In this document: positions 36,302 to 45,445 of the stretch, one piece after another
How positions within the stretch are numbered: the stretch's first letter is position 1
Layout of the letters: the number at the start of each line of letters is the position of its first letter
Origin: an uncultured Granulosicoccaceae bacterium
GTDB lineage: Bacteria > Pseudomonadota > Gammaproteobacteria > Granulosicoccales > Granulosicoccaceae
Length of the DNA stretch: 64,000 nucleotides
Assembly: GCA_938006335.1 (NCBI GenBank)
Contig: CALLMF010000044.1
Span: 62,001 to 126,000, forward strand
Direction: 5' to 3'
The notes under the pieces: generated by a model
Told to the model about the DNA's origin: nothing
Seen by the model: the letters and a program-made list of their open reading frames with translations, nothing else
The model's database searches: none
Made by a program: the position numbers and the translations under genes

Positions 36302-36936
36302 GCCTGCCGACCGAGCACCAGCTGCAGTTGCCCGTTGACTGTCTCGATATCGTAGAGCGGCACCGCGAGGTTGCGGTCGGCATATTGATCGGCAAGCACG
36401 CGCCCGGCGCCGTCATACAGCGAGCCTCGACACTCATCGGCGAACCCTGCGGCCGCCGTGTTCGACGTTGCAATCGGGTTGGCGGGCGTCGTTGCGTCGG
36501 CACTTGTCGCAGCGGTATACGCCGATACTGGGCACCCCTGATCGGTCCCGAGGGCAATCGCCACGAACCACTCGGGCTCGAGCGATCTGAGCGCAGTCTG
36601 CAGGGCGACAGGTTGCTCCGAACGTCGCGATTGTGCATCGCGCAGCTGAGCCCCTGCGTCGCGCGTGGTAAGTGCCGTGATCATCTCGGGCGTGCGGCGC
36701 AAGATAATGACAGGCCGTCGCTCCCATAAGACGCGTGTGGATTCCCCCGGGGCGATGCCTGCGAGCGGCACTACCAGCGTCGGGAGCCGCGGACGTTCAT
36801 CATTCCCGGAGAAGAAGAACGCAAGGATCACGAACAGCACTGCGGCCGCTGCAGTGGCCAACATCACCTTGATGAGCACGCGCAACCGTAGGCGGCGCTG
36901 CTCGTCTGCTTCTTCACTGATACGTATCGACGACAT
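36295..36936 (-). CDS. Rieske-fold membrane protein lacking the iron-sulfur His ligands
   Basis: A 213-residue protein with one N-terminal membrane helix (about 27-47) and a periplasmic domain. The C-terminal part follows the Rieske plan of the bc1 iron-sulfur subunit: a first loop TDQGCPVSAY and a second loop ECRGSLYDGAGRVL, then NLAVPLYDI, matching the second cluster loop CxCHGSxYDxxGR and the NLxVPxY tail. The usual His residues are replaced (Cys-Pro-Val for Cys-x-His; Cys-Arg-Gly-Ser for Cys-His-Gly-Ser). It therefore probably binds no [2Fe-2S] cluster. A possible role in assembling or anchoring a respiratory complex is inference only. Diverges from rsmJ across 14 bases. Confidence 0.78.
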   Translation of the reverse strand: MSSIRISEEADEQRRLRLRVLIKVMLATAAAAVLFVILAFFFSGNDERPRLPTLVVPLAGIAPGESTRVLWERRPVIILRRTPEMITALTTRDAGAQLRDAQSRRSEQPVALQTALRSLEPEWFVAIALGTDQGCPVSAYTAATSADATTPANPIATSNTAAAGFADECRGSLYDGAGRVLADQYADRNLAVPLYDIETVNGQLQLVLGRQAQ

Positions 36937-36950
36937 GGTGACAGACTAGT

Positions 36951-37736
36951 GTGATGACGGCTCCCCCAACCATTTTCGTGCAGACACCCGCGCTGCGTGA
37001 GTCCCTGGGGCTTGAAGATCTTCCTGTGGCGGGCACAAGCGACGCGGACAACAGCGTGGTCGCCTGGCTGTTGTACGCAGACGAAGCCGGTCTGGCGCTC
37101 AAGCGTGATGACGGACTGCGCATCGCACCGGAGTTCGAAAAGGGCCGTGGCGCGGCGCGTGCGCGGGAGTCATCCCTTGCCGGGCAACCGATCGCCAAGG
37201 CGCTTGGCATTGCCAGGCTCGCCACAACCGGCCGCCGCGTCACCATGGTGGATGCCACGGCAGGCTTCGGTGTGGATGCCTGGCAGGCAGCAGCACTCGG
37301 TGCCAACGTGCTGATGCTGGAACGACACCCCGTCATGCACGCACTGCTGCGCGATGCACTGCATAGAGCAAGCGCATCGGACAATGCTCGCGTACGTGAA
37401 CTTGCAGGCCGCGTCACGCTGGAACAGACCGATGCGGTGAACTGGCTTCAAACGCGGGCACAAACCACACACGATGAGCGGCCGATGCTCGTCTACCTCG
37501 ATCCGATGTATCCCGCACGCATACGCCGCGCGCGTTCGCGCAAGGACATTGAAACGCTGCACCGTCTGGTGCCCGCAGGCGATGACGACGGCTTGCTGGA
37601 TGCGGCGCTTGCCGTTGCCAGTCATCGAGTGGTCGTCAAACGACCGAGCGGAGCTCCGCTATTGAACAACACCGTTGGTGCAGTGCCAGAGGCAATCACG
37701 GCACCGAATACGCGATGGGATCGGTATGTCGTCTAG
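36951..37736 (+). CDS. rsmJ: 16S rRNA (guanine-1516-N2) methyltransferase
   Basis: A 261-residue SAM enzyme of the RsmJ family. Signature stretches: KGRGAARARESSLAGQPIAKA, split by the catalytic region, VDATAGFGVDAW for SAM, and YLDPMYPARIRRARSRKD. It modifies G1516 in helix 45 of 16S rRNA, near the RsmA sites. GTG 36951 or ATG 36954 is the start. Confidence 0.93.
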   Translation: MMTAPPTIFVQTPALRESLGLEDLPVAGTSDADNSVVAWLLYADEAGLALKRDDGLRIAPEFEKGRGAARARESSLAGQPIAKALGIARLATTGRRVTMVDATAGFGVDAWQAAALGANVLMLERHPVMHALLRDALHRASASDNARVRELAGRVTLEQTDAVNWLQTRAQTTHDERPMLVYLDPMYPARIRRARSRKDIETLHRLVPAGDDDGLLDAALAVASHRVVVKRPSGAPLLNNTVGAVPEAITAPNTRWDRYVV

Positions 37737-37811
37737 AGGCGTAAGGTGCACGCGTCCCTTCGACACCCCATGACGAATTTCATCAACGCGAAACACTGCT
37801 GTTGATGCAAG

Positions 37812-38183
37812 CTATCTACTTGCTTGATACGCGCTGAACAGATCTGTCACCAGCACGCCGTTGATTTTCATCCCATCGAGATTGGCGTCGTTGATTTCAG
37901 CACCCGACAAGTTCAGGCTACTCAACGACACCCCGGACATGTTGATGTTCTGGAACGAGGCGTTGCTCAAATTGATGTTGTCGTAGGTGCTGCCGGACAA
38001 GTTGACATCATCAAATTCACACGATGCCAGATTGCAATCGTGGAAGCGGGCGTTTTTCATCACGGCCCATACGCTCGCCTCACTCAGGTCCACACCATTG
38101 AAACTGGCCCCTGTCATGTCGGACCTGGCGAACTCATGGCCTTTGAAGGTAGTGTCCGGAAAGGGCGTCTTCTCGTTTGCCAT
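37812..38183 (-). CDS. Pentapeptide-repeat protein
   Basis: A 123-residue protein with about 13 pentapeptide units of the A(D/N)LXX type over residues 10-110 (for example ASFNGVDLSEASVWAVMKNA, NLSGSTYDNINLSNASFQNI). They would form a short right-handed quadrilateral helix about 13 coils long. No transmembrane segment. Function not inferable; such proteins can mimic DNA or bind targets. Diverges from the MOSC gene across 97 bases. Confidence 0.85.
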   Translation of the reverse strand: MANEKTPFPDTTFKGHEFARSDMTGASFNGVDLSEASVWAVMKNARFHDCNLASCEFDDVNLSGSTYDNINLSNASFQNINMSGVSLSSLNLSGAEINDANLDGMKINGVLVTDLFSAYQASR

Positions 38184-38280
38184 CGTGATCACCTGTTGGA
38201 TGTGTCCCGGCAACAGATTGCCATGAACCGTGGTGCGGCGGTAGTCTCCACCGATCCGTGCGATACAAAGGAATCCGCCC

Positions 38281-39054
38281 GTGGCAGTGGTCATCGATGC
38301 GCTAACACGCTATCCCGTCAAAGGCCTCTCTGGCCAATCACTCGAACGAGTGGCGCTTGAGTCTGGCAGGGGCTTTCCTGGCGACCGGCAATTCGGGTTC
38401 GCACGCCCCGGCAGTGGCTTTGATCCGAAAGACCCGAAACCGCTGCCGAAGACCCGGTTCTACATGCTCGCACGCGACGCCACGCTGGCGTTGCTAGACA
38501 CGGACTTCGACGACACGACAGGCACCCTCTCTATGACAGCGCCTGAGCGCGCAGGTCAGTTCGATATTGCTACCGTCGACGGGCAGCGACAAGCCAGCGA
38601 ATTCCTGAAGTCGTATCTGAAACTACCGGATGATGAATCGCCGCAACTGTTTGAAGCGTCGCCGCATCGCTTTACCGATGTGTCAGTGGATTCGACCGAA
38701 ATGATGAATGCGGTGTCGCTGATCAACGTCGATAGCGTTGTCGAATTCTCCAGGGCCATCGGCCACACGGTTGATCCGCAACGGTTTCGAGGCAACATCC
38801 AGGTCTCAGGCCTCGCAGCATTCTCCGAGCTCGACATGCAGGACAGACACCTCGCCATCGGCACGGTGCAACTCAAGATCGTGAAGCGCACGCGCCGTTG
38901 TCCAGCTACCGAGGTCAATCTCGACTCGGGAGAGCGCGATCTCAAGACGCCGAAACTACTGCGCGAACATTACGGTCACATGGACATGGGCGTCTACGCG
39001 GAAGTGGTTCAAGGCGGCCAGATTGCGCAAGGAGACACCGTCGAGTTGCTGTGA
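38281..39054 (+). CDS. MOSC-domain protein
   Basis: A 257-residue MOSC protein with an MOSC_N beta barrel (IDALTRYPVKGLSGQSLERV, then FPGDRQFGFARPGSGFD) and a C-terminal MOSC domain (about 110-250). The likely ligand Cys is in KRTRRCPATEVNLDSG. MOSC proteins bind a pterin-Mo cofactor and are found in sulfite-oxidase/YiiM-type enzymes. GTG start at 38281. It is not in an operon with other Mo genes here. Confidence 0.85.
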   Translation: MAVVIDALTRYPVKGLSGQSLERVALESGRGFPGDRQFGFARPGSGFDPKDPKPLPKTRFYMLARDATLALLDTDFDDTTGTLSMTAPERAGQFDIATVDGQRQASEFLKSYLKLPDDESPQLFEASPHRFTDVSVDSTEMMNAVSLINVDSVVEFSRAIGHTVDPQRFRGNIQVSGLAAFSELDMQDRHLAIGTVQLKIVKRTRRCPATEVNLDSGERDLKTPKLLREHYGHMDMGVYAEVVQGGQIAQGDTVELL

Positions 39055-39091
39055 CGTAGTTAACCAAAAGGCAGATCACGAGGGAGCAACA

Positions 39092-39358
39092 ATGGCCGGC
39101 GGATGGTCCAGAGATGGTGCGGTACAAGATCAGATCGACGACAGTGTCAGCGAAGCGGTTGAGCGGGCGCGTGCACGCCTGCCACAAGGTGAGAGCGCGA
39201 CATGCTGCGACGAATGCGATGCAGAGATTCCACAAGCGCGTCGAGTAGCACTGCCCGGGGTGCGCCTATGCGTCTGTTGCCAGGAAGCAATGGACAGCGA
39301 ACAGGCAACATCTGCGAGTTTCAATCGACGGGGCAGCAAGGACAGTCAGTTGCGCTAG
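39092..39358 (+). CDS. DksA/TraR-type zinc-finger protein
   Basis: An 88-residue small DksA/TraR-like protein. The zinc finger is two Cys-x2-Cys pairs (CCDEC and CVCC) around residues 42-67, after a helical N-terminus (SVSEAVERARARLP). It lacks the long DksA coiled coil that enters the RNAP channel, so it resembles YbiI more than DksA itself. ATG 39092 follows AGGGAG. Confidence 0.85.
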   Translation: MAGGWSRDGAVQDQIDDSVSEAVERARARLPQGESATCCDECDAEIPQARRVALPGVRLCVCCQEAMDSEQATSASFNRRGSKDSQLR

Positions 39359-39476
39359 TCGCATAAAGCGACTTCTGGCTGGCCGACGGTAATCGATATC
39401 GATTAAAGTAGTGCACATCGGAAAATTGACTCGGACCCAGCGCTCCGCGCGTTCCGCACCAAAGGCTTGTCGTTGA

Positions 39477-42400
39477 ATGAAGGGGGGATTCCGGAACACC
39501 CGGCAGCTGCGGCTTGCGCTGTTCGCACTCCTATGGGTTTTCTCCAGTAACTGCCTGGCAGATGCCACACGCTTCAGTGACACCTTCCCAGCGCTCGGCA
39601 ATTCGGAGCTGATCGCCAGCATCAGCGCAGGCTCCGCGTATGCTCGTTGGGAGCTCGCCAACCGCCTGGCCCTCGGCTCCCACGGCCTGGACCGCGATAC
39701 ATCGGCAGCGGCCGCCTGGTATTCGCGAGCAGCCAGCATGAGCTATCCCGGGGGCCCGGGGTTCAGTGGCCTGCCGATCGGCCCGTTGCGCATCGACCGC
39801 ACACAGCCGTCCCGTCCTCGCTTCGCACCACAGGCACTCGTCGCGGCATCCGCGCTCTCCGGGCCTGCGCCAGTCACGATCGAGCTCGACGGAACCACCA
39901 GTACCGACGACGGCCGGATCATTGCCTGGGACTGGAATTTCGGCAACGGTGAGCGCGCGTCGACACCTCAGGCAACGGCGACCTTCACGGAGCCGGGTGA
40001 ATATCAGGTTGCACTCACCGTTCTCGACAACACGGGCGAACTGGGCCGCGCAACACAGCTGATCCGCGTGCTAGCGCCGGAGCTGCAGCCACCAGCAACG
40101 CCTATCCCGGTGTTTCCTGCAGCCAATGCCGATATCAACGAAGGTGCCACGGTCACGTTCCAGTGGGAGGCCTCCACCGATGCCACTACCTACGACTTCC
40201 ACTTCTTCAACAACCGCGAAGGCGAACGAGGCACCCTGCCCTACGTCCTTGGCCTCGACGCAGCCAGCGTGTGCACCGACGGCGAGTGCGCATGGACCAC
40301 GCAGGTAGAGCTGCCCATCGCCAGCCAGCACGCCTGGCGCGTGCGTGCGGTCAATACGGCGGGCACGTCCAGCTGGTCACGGCACACCTTCAATGTGATG
40401 GTCCCCGTGACCGACATCCCGGAGATGCCGGAGCTGGTCGAACCCATGGACAACGCCCTGGTCGAGAGCGGCGACATCACGCGGTTCCGGTGGACACCGG
40501 CTGTCGGCGCATCACGCTATGAACTGGAAGTCGTCGACGATGCCGACGCCTTGAATCCGGTCGTCATCGCGGCGACCCTGCCTGCGACGAGCTGCACGGA
40601 TGACCTCTGCCAGCTGCAACTCACCTTGGACCTGCCAGCCAATCAGGCACTGAGCTGGCAGTTGCGCGCGGCCAACGCCGCCGGCGAGACAGAATGGCAA
40701 TCCCGACTGTTGCGTTTGGTGCCGACCGCAACTGCAGAACCGGGCATGCCAGAAAACGTGAACCCTGCCATAGGCGCAGAGGTGGTTCGCGATACCGACG
40801 TGACGTTCGTGTGGGAGCCAGCCCCCAACGCGACCACTTATGAATTTCATGTATTTGACGGCGCCAACAGTGCAATTACCGCCAGCGCGACAGGCATTGA
40901 CCCGGCGGCATCCTGCAACAGTGAACAATGCTCCTGGACCATGCCCGTTACCGTACCCGCCGCCACCAACCACGCATGGCGAGTGCGCGCCAGAAACTCA
41001 CTCGGAGCGTCCAACTTCACGCGCAGCTTGTTCAGCGTCATCGAAGCGATCACTGAACCTCCGGGTTTGCCACAACCTATCGCACCGCTTGCAAGTGCCG
41101 TCATCGAGGCCGGTGATCAAGTGAGCTTTTCCTGGCGCCGCGCGGCATATGCCACGCGCTTCGATCTCGAGCTGATCAATGCGCTGCAGCCAGATGCAGA
41201 ACCTGAAAGAGCATTCGTGCCGGCTACGCTCTGCGTTGCCGACATCTGCAGCATCGACCTGACCGTAGAGCTGCCTGCAGCACCGAACCATCAGTGGAGC
41301 GTGCGTGCAGTCAACGATATCGACACCTCCGAATGGGTCAGCACGACGTTTGCGGTGTTCACCGATGCCTCCGAGCCGCCGGCCGCTCCGGTGGCTCTTG
41401 CACCTGGACTCGCGGACGACGTCATTACCGGCACGGAAGTTCCGTTCAGTTGGCTACCTGTCGAAGATGCGTCAAACTATGATCTGCAACTGGTCGCCAG
41501 CAACGACAACAGTGAAGTCACCGTCGAAACCGAGCGACTTGCGCTCAATGCGTACGCGGTGTGTGAGGACTCGGTCTGCACACAATCAGTCCTGGTCAGC
41601 CTGCCCCTTGGGACCGCCCACGCCTGGCGCGTGCGCGCCGCGAATTCACAAGGTGCTTCGGACTACTCAACGACACCGCTTCGTGTTGTCAGTGGTGAAG
41701 AAGCGGTTGCACCGCAGGCTCGCCTCTCGCTCGAGGGCTACGCCGACAATGCCATTGGCGGCGCTCCACTAACGCTCACGGCAACAGCCAGCGGCTCAAC
41801 TGATGATGTCGAGATCGTTTCCTACCTGTGGGACTGGGGCGACGGTAGTGAGCCACGGTTGGCGCTTGTGGCCGAGCCACTTGCTGCGTCTGCAACACAC
41901 GTCTACGCAGCACCCGGCGACTACACGCTGACGCTGACGGTCACGGACAACGATGATCTGACCGACACCGCAAGCCGCCAGATACAAGTGGTCAACCCGA
42001 ACCAGGCGGTAGATCGAGTGGATGCCGCCCGTCTGCTCACTCAGGCGACATTCGGTCCAAACCGTGAAGCGCTGGATGAACTGCAGCTCCTTGGTATGGA
42101 TGCCTGGTTGGATCAACAACTCGCACTACAGGGCGACCCCCACCTGGAGTACGTATTGGCACACTCCAACGGTAGTAATCGACAGGCACGTCATGAGGTC
42201 TGGTGGCGCGACGTTGTGGAGGGCAATGACCAATTACGCCAACGCATGGCTTTTGCCTTGAGCGAGATCTTCGTGGTGTCCGACATCGGCTACTCGCTCG
42301 GAAATTCCCAGTACGGCATTACGCGCTTCTACGACATTCTCCGTGAGCACGCCTTTGGCAACTACCGCGACCTGCTCGAAGAGGTGACCCTGAGTCCTGT

Positions 42401-43547
42401 CATGGGCATCTATCTATCGATGTTGCAAAACGCTCGCGGCACGACCGACGGCAGTACCCGACCAGACGAAAATTTCGCGCGCGAGGTGCTGCAGCTGTTC
42501 TCCATCGGACTGTATGAACTGAACCTCGATGGCACGTCTACCGGAGCAAGTACCTTCACTCAAGCACATGTGGAAGCCTACGCACGCGTGTTCACTGGAT
42601 GGAACTACGCCAACGCAACCCAGTGGAATCAGCCCTTGTTTACAGGAGGAGACCTGATTGCCCCGATGGAGCCTGACGAGGCCTACCACGACACCGGTAG
42701 CAAGACGCTGCTTGGCGACGTCGTTGTACCGGCCGGAGGCAGCGCCGCAGAAGACCTGGCGCTCGCGCTCGATTCGATCTTCAACCATTCGAACGTGGGG
42801 CCGTTCATCGGCAAACAGCTGATTCAGCGACTCGTGACGAGTAACCCGAGCCCAGGGTATGTATCGCGTGTGGCATCCGTATTCAACGACAACGGGGAAG
42901 GAACCCGCGGGGACCTCGGCGCCGTAGTGCGTGCCATCCTTACCGACACCGAAGCGCGCCAACCACCTGTCGACAATACGTTTGGAAAACTGCGGGAGCC
43001 GGTACTCAGGCTCTCGCATCTGTGGCGTGCTTTCAACATTACGCCAGGCAACCTTGCCAGTAACCGGGGTGAATACAACACCTACTCTCCGGAGCCCTAT
43101 CTGCTGGACACGGTGACAGGCCAGGCGCCGTTGAAGTCCGCTTCGGTGTTCAACTTCTTCAGCCCGGACTTCGCGCCCGCTGGACCCGTGCTCGATTCGG
43201 GGCTGCAGGCACCCGAATTTCAACTGTTCGTCGAAGCGACAGAGCTCGCTACCAGCAACCGCATCGGCAACCAGATTCAGCGTCACTACGCCGGCAATGC
43301 TTCGGACTCGGAACGCAACCCCTCCTACCTCGATTTTTCTTTCGAACTGACGCTTGCCAGTGACACCGACACACTGCTTGATCACTTGAACCTGCTGATG
43401 TTATCCGGTGGCATGAGTGACAACCTGCGAGACGCGCTATCGGACCACCTTGACGCCTTACCCGATCACGCCAGCGGCCTGAGTCAGCGAGTACGCGATG
43501 CGGTTACCTTGATCATGGCCTCTCCGGACTACCTCATTCAGCAATAA
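39477..43547 (+). CDS. Giant secreted DUF1800 protein with Sel1, PKD and FN3-like repeats
   Basis: A 1356-residue exported protein. In order: signal peptide (1 to about 28), a Sel1-like repeat (about 55-90: ARWELANRLALGSHGLDRD), PKD domain 1 (about 115-198: WDWNFGNGE), five FN3-like repeats of about 105 residues (about 200-735), PKD domain 2 (about 740-840: WDWGDGSEP) and DUF1800 (about 845-1356: LLTQATFGPNREALDEL). Each FN3-like repeat has a Cys-x4-Cys pair followed by an H-x-W-x-V/L-R-A strand. DUF1800 proteins are usually shorter; the long repeat arm suggests surface adhesion or substrate recognition. Followed by its usual DUF1501 partner 15 bases later. Confidence 0.9.
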   Translation: MKGGFRNTRQLRLALFALLWVFSSNCLADATRFSDTFPALGNSELIASISAGSAYARWELANRLALGSHGLDRDTSAAAAWYSRAASMSYPGGPGFSGLPIGPLRIDRTQPSRPRFAPQALVAASALSGPAPVTIELDGTTSTDDGRIIAWDWNFGNGERASTPQATATFTEPGEYQVALTVLDNTGELGRATQLIRVLAPELQPPATPIPVFPAANADINEGATVTFQWEASTDATTYDFHFFNNREGERGTLPYVLGLDAASVCTDGECAWTTQVELPIASQHAWRVRAVNTAGTSSWSRHTFNVMVPVTDIPEMPELVEPMDNALVESGDITRFRWTPAVGASRYELEVVDDADALNPVVIAATLPATSCTDDLCQLQLTLDLPANQALSWQLRAANAAGETEWQSRLLRLVPTATAEPGMPENVNPAIGAEVVRDTDVTFVWEPAPNATTYEFHVFDGANSAITASATGIDPAASCNSEQCSWTMPVTVPAATNHAWRVRARNSLGASNFTRSLFSVIEAITEPPGLPQPIAPLASAVIEAGDQVSFSWRRAAYATRFDLELINALQPDAEPERAFVPATLCVADICSIDLTVELPAAPNHQWSVRAVNDIDTSEWVSTTFAVFTDASEPPAAPVALAPGLADDVITGTEVPFSWLPVEDASNYDLQLVASNDNSEVTVETERLALNAYAVCEDSVCTQSVLVSLPLGTAHAWRVRAANSQGASDYSTTPLRVVSGEEAVAPQARLSLEGYADNAIGGAPLTLTATASGSTDDVEIVSYLWDWGDGSEPRLALVAEPLAASATHVYAAPGDYTLTLTVTDNDDLTDTASRQIQVVNPNQAVDRVDAARLLTQATFGPNREALDELQLLGMDAWLDQQLALQGDPHLEYVLAHSNGSNRQARHEVWWRDVVEGNDQLRQRMAFALSEIFVVSDIGYSLGNSQYGITRFYDILREHAFGNYRDLLEEVTLSPVMGIYLSMLQNARGTTDGSTRPDENFAREVLQLFSIGLYELNLDGTSTGASTFTQAHVEAYARVFTGWNYANATQWNQPLFTGGDLIAPMEPDEAYHDTGSKTLLGDVVVPAGGSAAEDLALALDSIFNHSNVGPFIGKQLIQRLVTSNPSPGYVSRVASVFNDNGEGTRGDLGAVVRAILTDTEARQPPVDNTFGKLREPVLRLSHLWRAFNITPGNLASNRGEYNTYSPEPYLLDTVTGQAPLKSASVFNFFSPDFAPAGPVLDSGLQAPEFQLFVEATELATSNRIGNQIQRHYAGNASDSERNPSYLDFSFELTLASDTDTLLDHLNLLMLSGGMSDNLRDALSDHLDALPDHASGLSQRVRDAVTLIMASPDYLIQQ

Positions 43548-43562
43548 GCCAATGGTGACACC

Positions 43563-44990
43563 GTGACCAGAGTCCTACCCAAGGTGAGACGTCGCTTTCT
43601 CAAGCAGTGCGCGTGCCTGTCATTGATGGGCTCGGGCGCTGCCGCGATGAACGGCAAGCTCAGCCTGATTCAATCGGCGCTCGCCAACACAGGTGGCTAT
43701 GGCGGGCTTAGCGACTACAAATCGCTGGTGTGCGTGTTTCTGTATGGCGGTAGCGACTCGTTCAACCTCTTCATACCAACCGCCGCGGCAGACTACGATG
43801 CCTATGCGGCCAGCCGGGGGAATCTCGCCGTACCACGCGACGCCATGCTGACCGGCAACACGGATACCGGGATCGGCTTCAATCCCTTGCTACCGAATCT
43901 ACACGCGCTCTACGACCGTGGAGATGCAGCGGTCATAGCCAATGTCGGCAACCTGATTCAGCCGGTAACCCGGCAGGATTATCTTGCCAGCACCAACGAC
44001 AGCAATGGCGCCATACCCAACGATCTCTTTGCACACAACCATCAGCAGGAACAATGGTTGAAGGGATTCAGTAGCGAAGCGGCAGGGGTCATACCTTCCG
44101 GTTGGGGCGGACGCATGGCAGACCTTCTTGCCAGCGCGAATCCAGGCGCCACGCTTCCACCCTCGTTCTCTCTGGCAGGATCCAATTTCTGGCTGCCTGG
44201 CAACAATGTACAACCGCTCAACATCAACGCCTCCAACGGCTTGAGCTTGTTGACCTACCTCGATGACGGTGTCGGCGGAAGCTCCAACCTCGACCGCGCA
44301 AGCACACTCGATCGTATCCTCGCGTACGAGCAGCCGCACGCACTCAAGGCACAAGCAGCCGCAGCGCTGGCCCGTGCAAAACGCGGGTCAGCACAACTGG
44401 ACGCCGCGCTGGATGTCTTTCCTGCTGACGGCTTTGCCACAGGCCACGACGCCGACAGTCGCCTGGCCCAGCAGCTACGCATGGTTGCCCGACTCATCGC
44501 AAGCCGCGAAGCATTGGGCATGCATCGGCAAATCTTCTTTGTCGCTGCCGGTGGCTGGGACACCCATGACAACCAGACCCCACGACTGAATCTGCTGCTA
44601 CCTGATCTCGATCGGAGCTTGGGGGACTTTCAAGCCACCCTGGACGAGCTCGGCGCCTCTCAAAGCGTCACCACGTTCACCGCATCCGATTTTGGACGCA
44701 CGCTCACGATCAACGGCGACGGCTCAGACCACGGATGGGGCGGGCACTATCTGACGATCGGCGGTGCGGTCAACGGCGGAGCTGTCTACGGCACCCTGCC
44801 GAACTTTGAAATCGGAGGCAGCGACGACAGCGGCGACAAGGGACGCCTGATACCCAGCGTATCCATCAACCAATACGGCGCCATGCTGGCCCAGTGGATG
44901 GGCGTCAGCGACACCGACGTACATGAGATATTTCCTGACCTCCACCACTTTGGTAGCGACTGGTCGAATCAGATTGCGCTTCTGGGTTGA
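43563..44990 (+). CDS. DUF1501 Tat-exported protein
   Basis: A 475-residue DUF1501 protein with a twin-arginine signal (VRRRFLKQCACLSLMGSGAA). The core has VCVFLYGGSDSFNLFIP, QEQWLKGF, AGGWDTHDNQT and FTASDFGRTLTINGDGSDHGWGG-type metal and phosphatase-superfamily residues (SDHGWGGHY). DUF1501 relates to the alkaline-phosphatase superfamily, but activity is unproven. Probably exported by Tat together with its DUF1800 partner, which precedes it. GTG start. Confidence 0.88.
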   Translation: MTRVLPKVRRRFLKQCACLSLMGSGAAAMNGKLSLIQSALANTGGYGGLSDYKSLVCVFLYGGSDSFNLFIPTAAADYDAYAASRGNLAVPRDAMLTGNTDTGIGFNPLLPNLHALYDRGDAAVIANVGNLIQPVTRQDYLASTNDSNGAIPNDLFAHNHQQEQWLKGFSSEAAGVIPSGWGGRMADLLASANPGATLPPSFSLAGSNFWLPGNNVQPLNINASNGLSLLTYLDDGVGGSSNLDRASTLDRILAYEQPHALKAQAAAALARAKRGSAQLDAALDVFPADGFATGHDADSRLAQQLRMVARLIASREALGMHRQIFFVAAGGWDTHDNQTPRLNLLLPDLDRSLGDFQATLDELGASQSVTTFTASDFGRTLTINGDGSDHGWGGHYLTIGGAVNGGAVYGTLPNFEIGGSDDSGDKGRLIPSVSINQYGAMLAQWMGVSDTDVHEIFPDLHHFGSDWSNQIALLG

Positions 44991-45088
44991 GGTCGTTCAA
45001 TGGCCTCTCAGTTGTCGCTGGGTCAACGTGCTGATATCCGAGTCTTGATGCCGAAGCAACCGCTTCAATGCCCACATCCCGCCAGCGC

Positions 45089-45373
45089 TCAGGTGTAGCG
45101 AACGCGACGCACGTCAGACACGTTAGTGGTGGCGCCCGTCGCCGCCCAGGCCTGCTGCAAGCGTTTCCTGACGGGGTCAGCAAGGAATTTCTCGAATGAC
45201 GCCTCGTCCGGGAAGTGCAGAACGTGCGTCTCGGTAAGCCCGTCACTCGAACGCAGGGCCACTTCCAGCTCTCCTGCGTAGTGACCAAGAAGCGCTATCG
45301 CTTGTCGCTCGTACTCCTCGAACAGAGCGACGTTCGCAGTCGATAAATCAATGGTGATCAGCTTGTGCACCAT
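45089..45373 (-). CDS. Small dimeric alpha/beta-barrel protein (DUF1330-like)
   Basis: A 94-residue protein. Layout: strand HKLITIDL, helix ALFEEYERQAIALLG, strand EVALRSSDG, strand THVLHFPDEASF, helix FEKFLADPVRKRLQQ. This is the ferredoxin-like dimeric barrel order of DUF1330/ABM families. Start at ATG 45373, preceded by GGAG; an ATG at 45406 has no ribosome site. Likely separately transcribed from the regulator 72 bases away. Confidence 0.6.
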   Translation of the reverse strand: MVHKLITIDLSTANVALFEEYERQAIALLGHYAGELEVALRSSDGLTETHVLHFPDEASFEKFLADPVRKRLQQAWAATGATTNVSDVRRVRYT

Positions 45374-45445
45374 GTACTCCAGTTGGGGAATGACGACGTG
45401 TACCATCAGGTGGGAACGGATGCATCGTAAAACGCAGTGAACCAG

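Noticed and set aside
37781-37807. CATCAAC/GTTGATG inverted repeat after the pentapeptide gene
   Set aside because: A 7-bp stem with a 13-base loop and no T-run; too weak to call a terminator.
42414-43385. Long open frame opposite DUF1800
   Set aside because: Shadow frame, Arg/Val-rich by codon bias, with no recognisable domain.
39477-43547. Treating the FN3-like repeats as a tandem DNA repeat array
   Set aside because: The protein units are similar, but the DNA is diverged between them; no exact tandem repeat was found.
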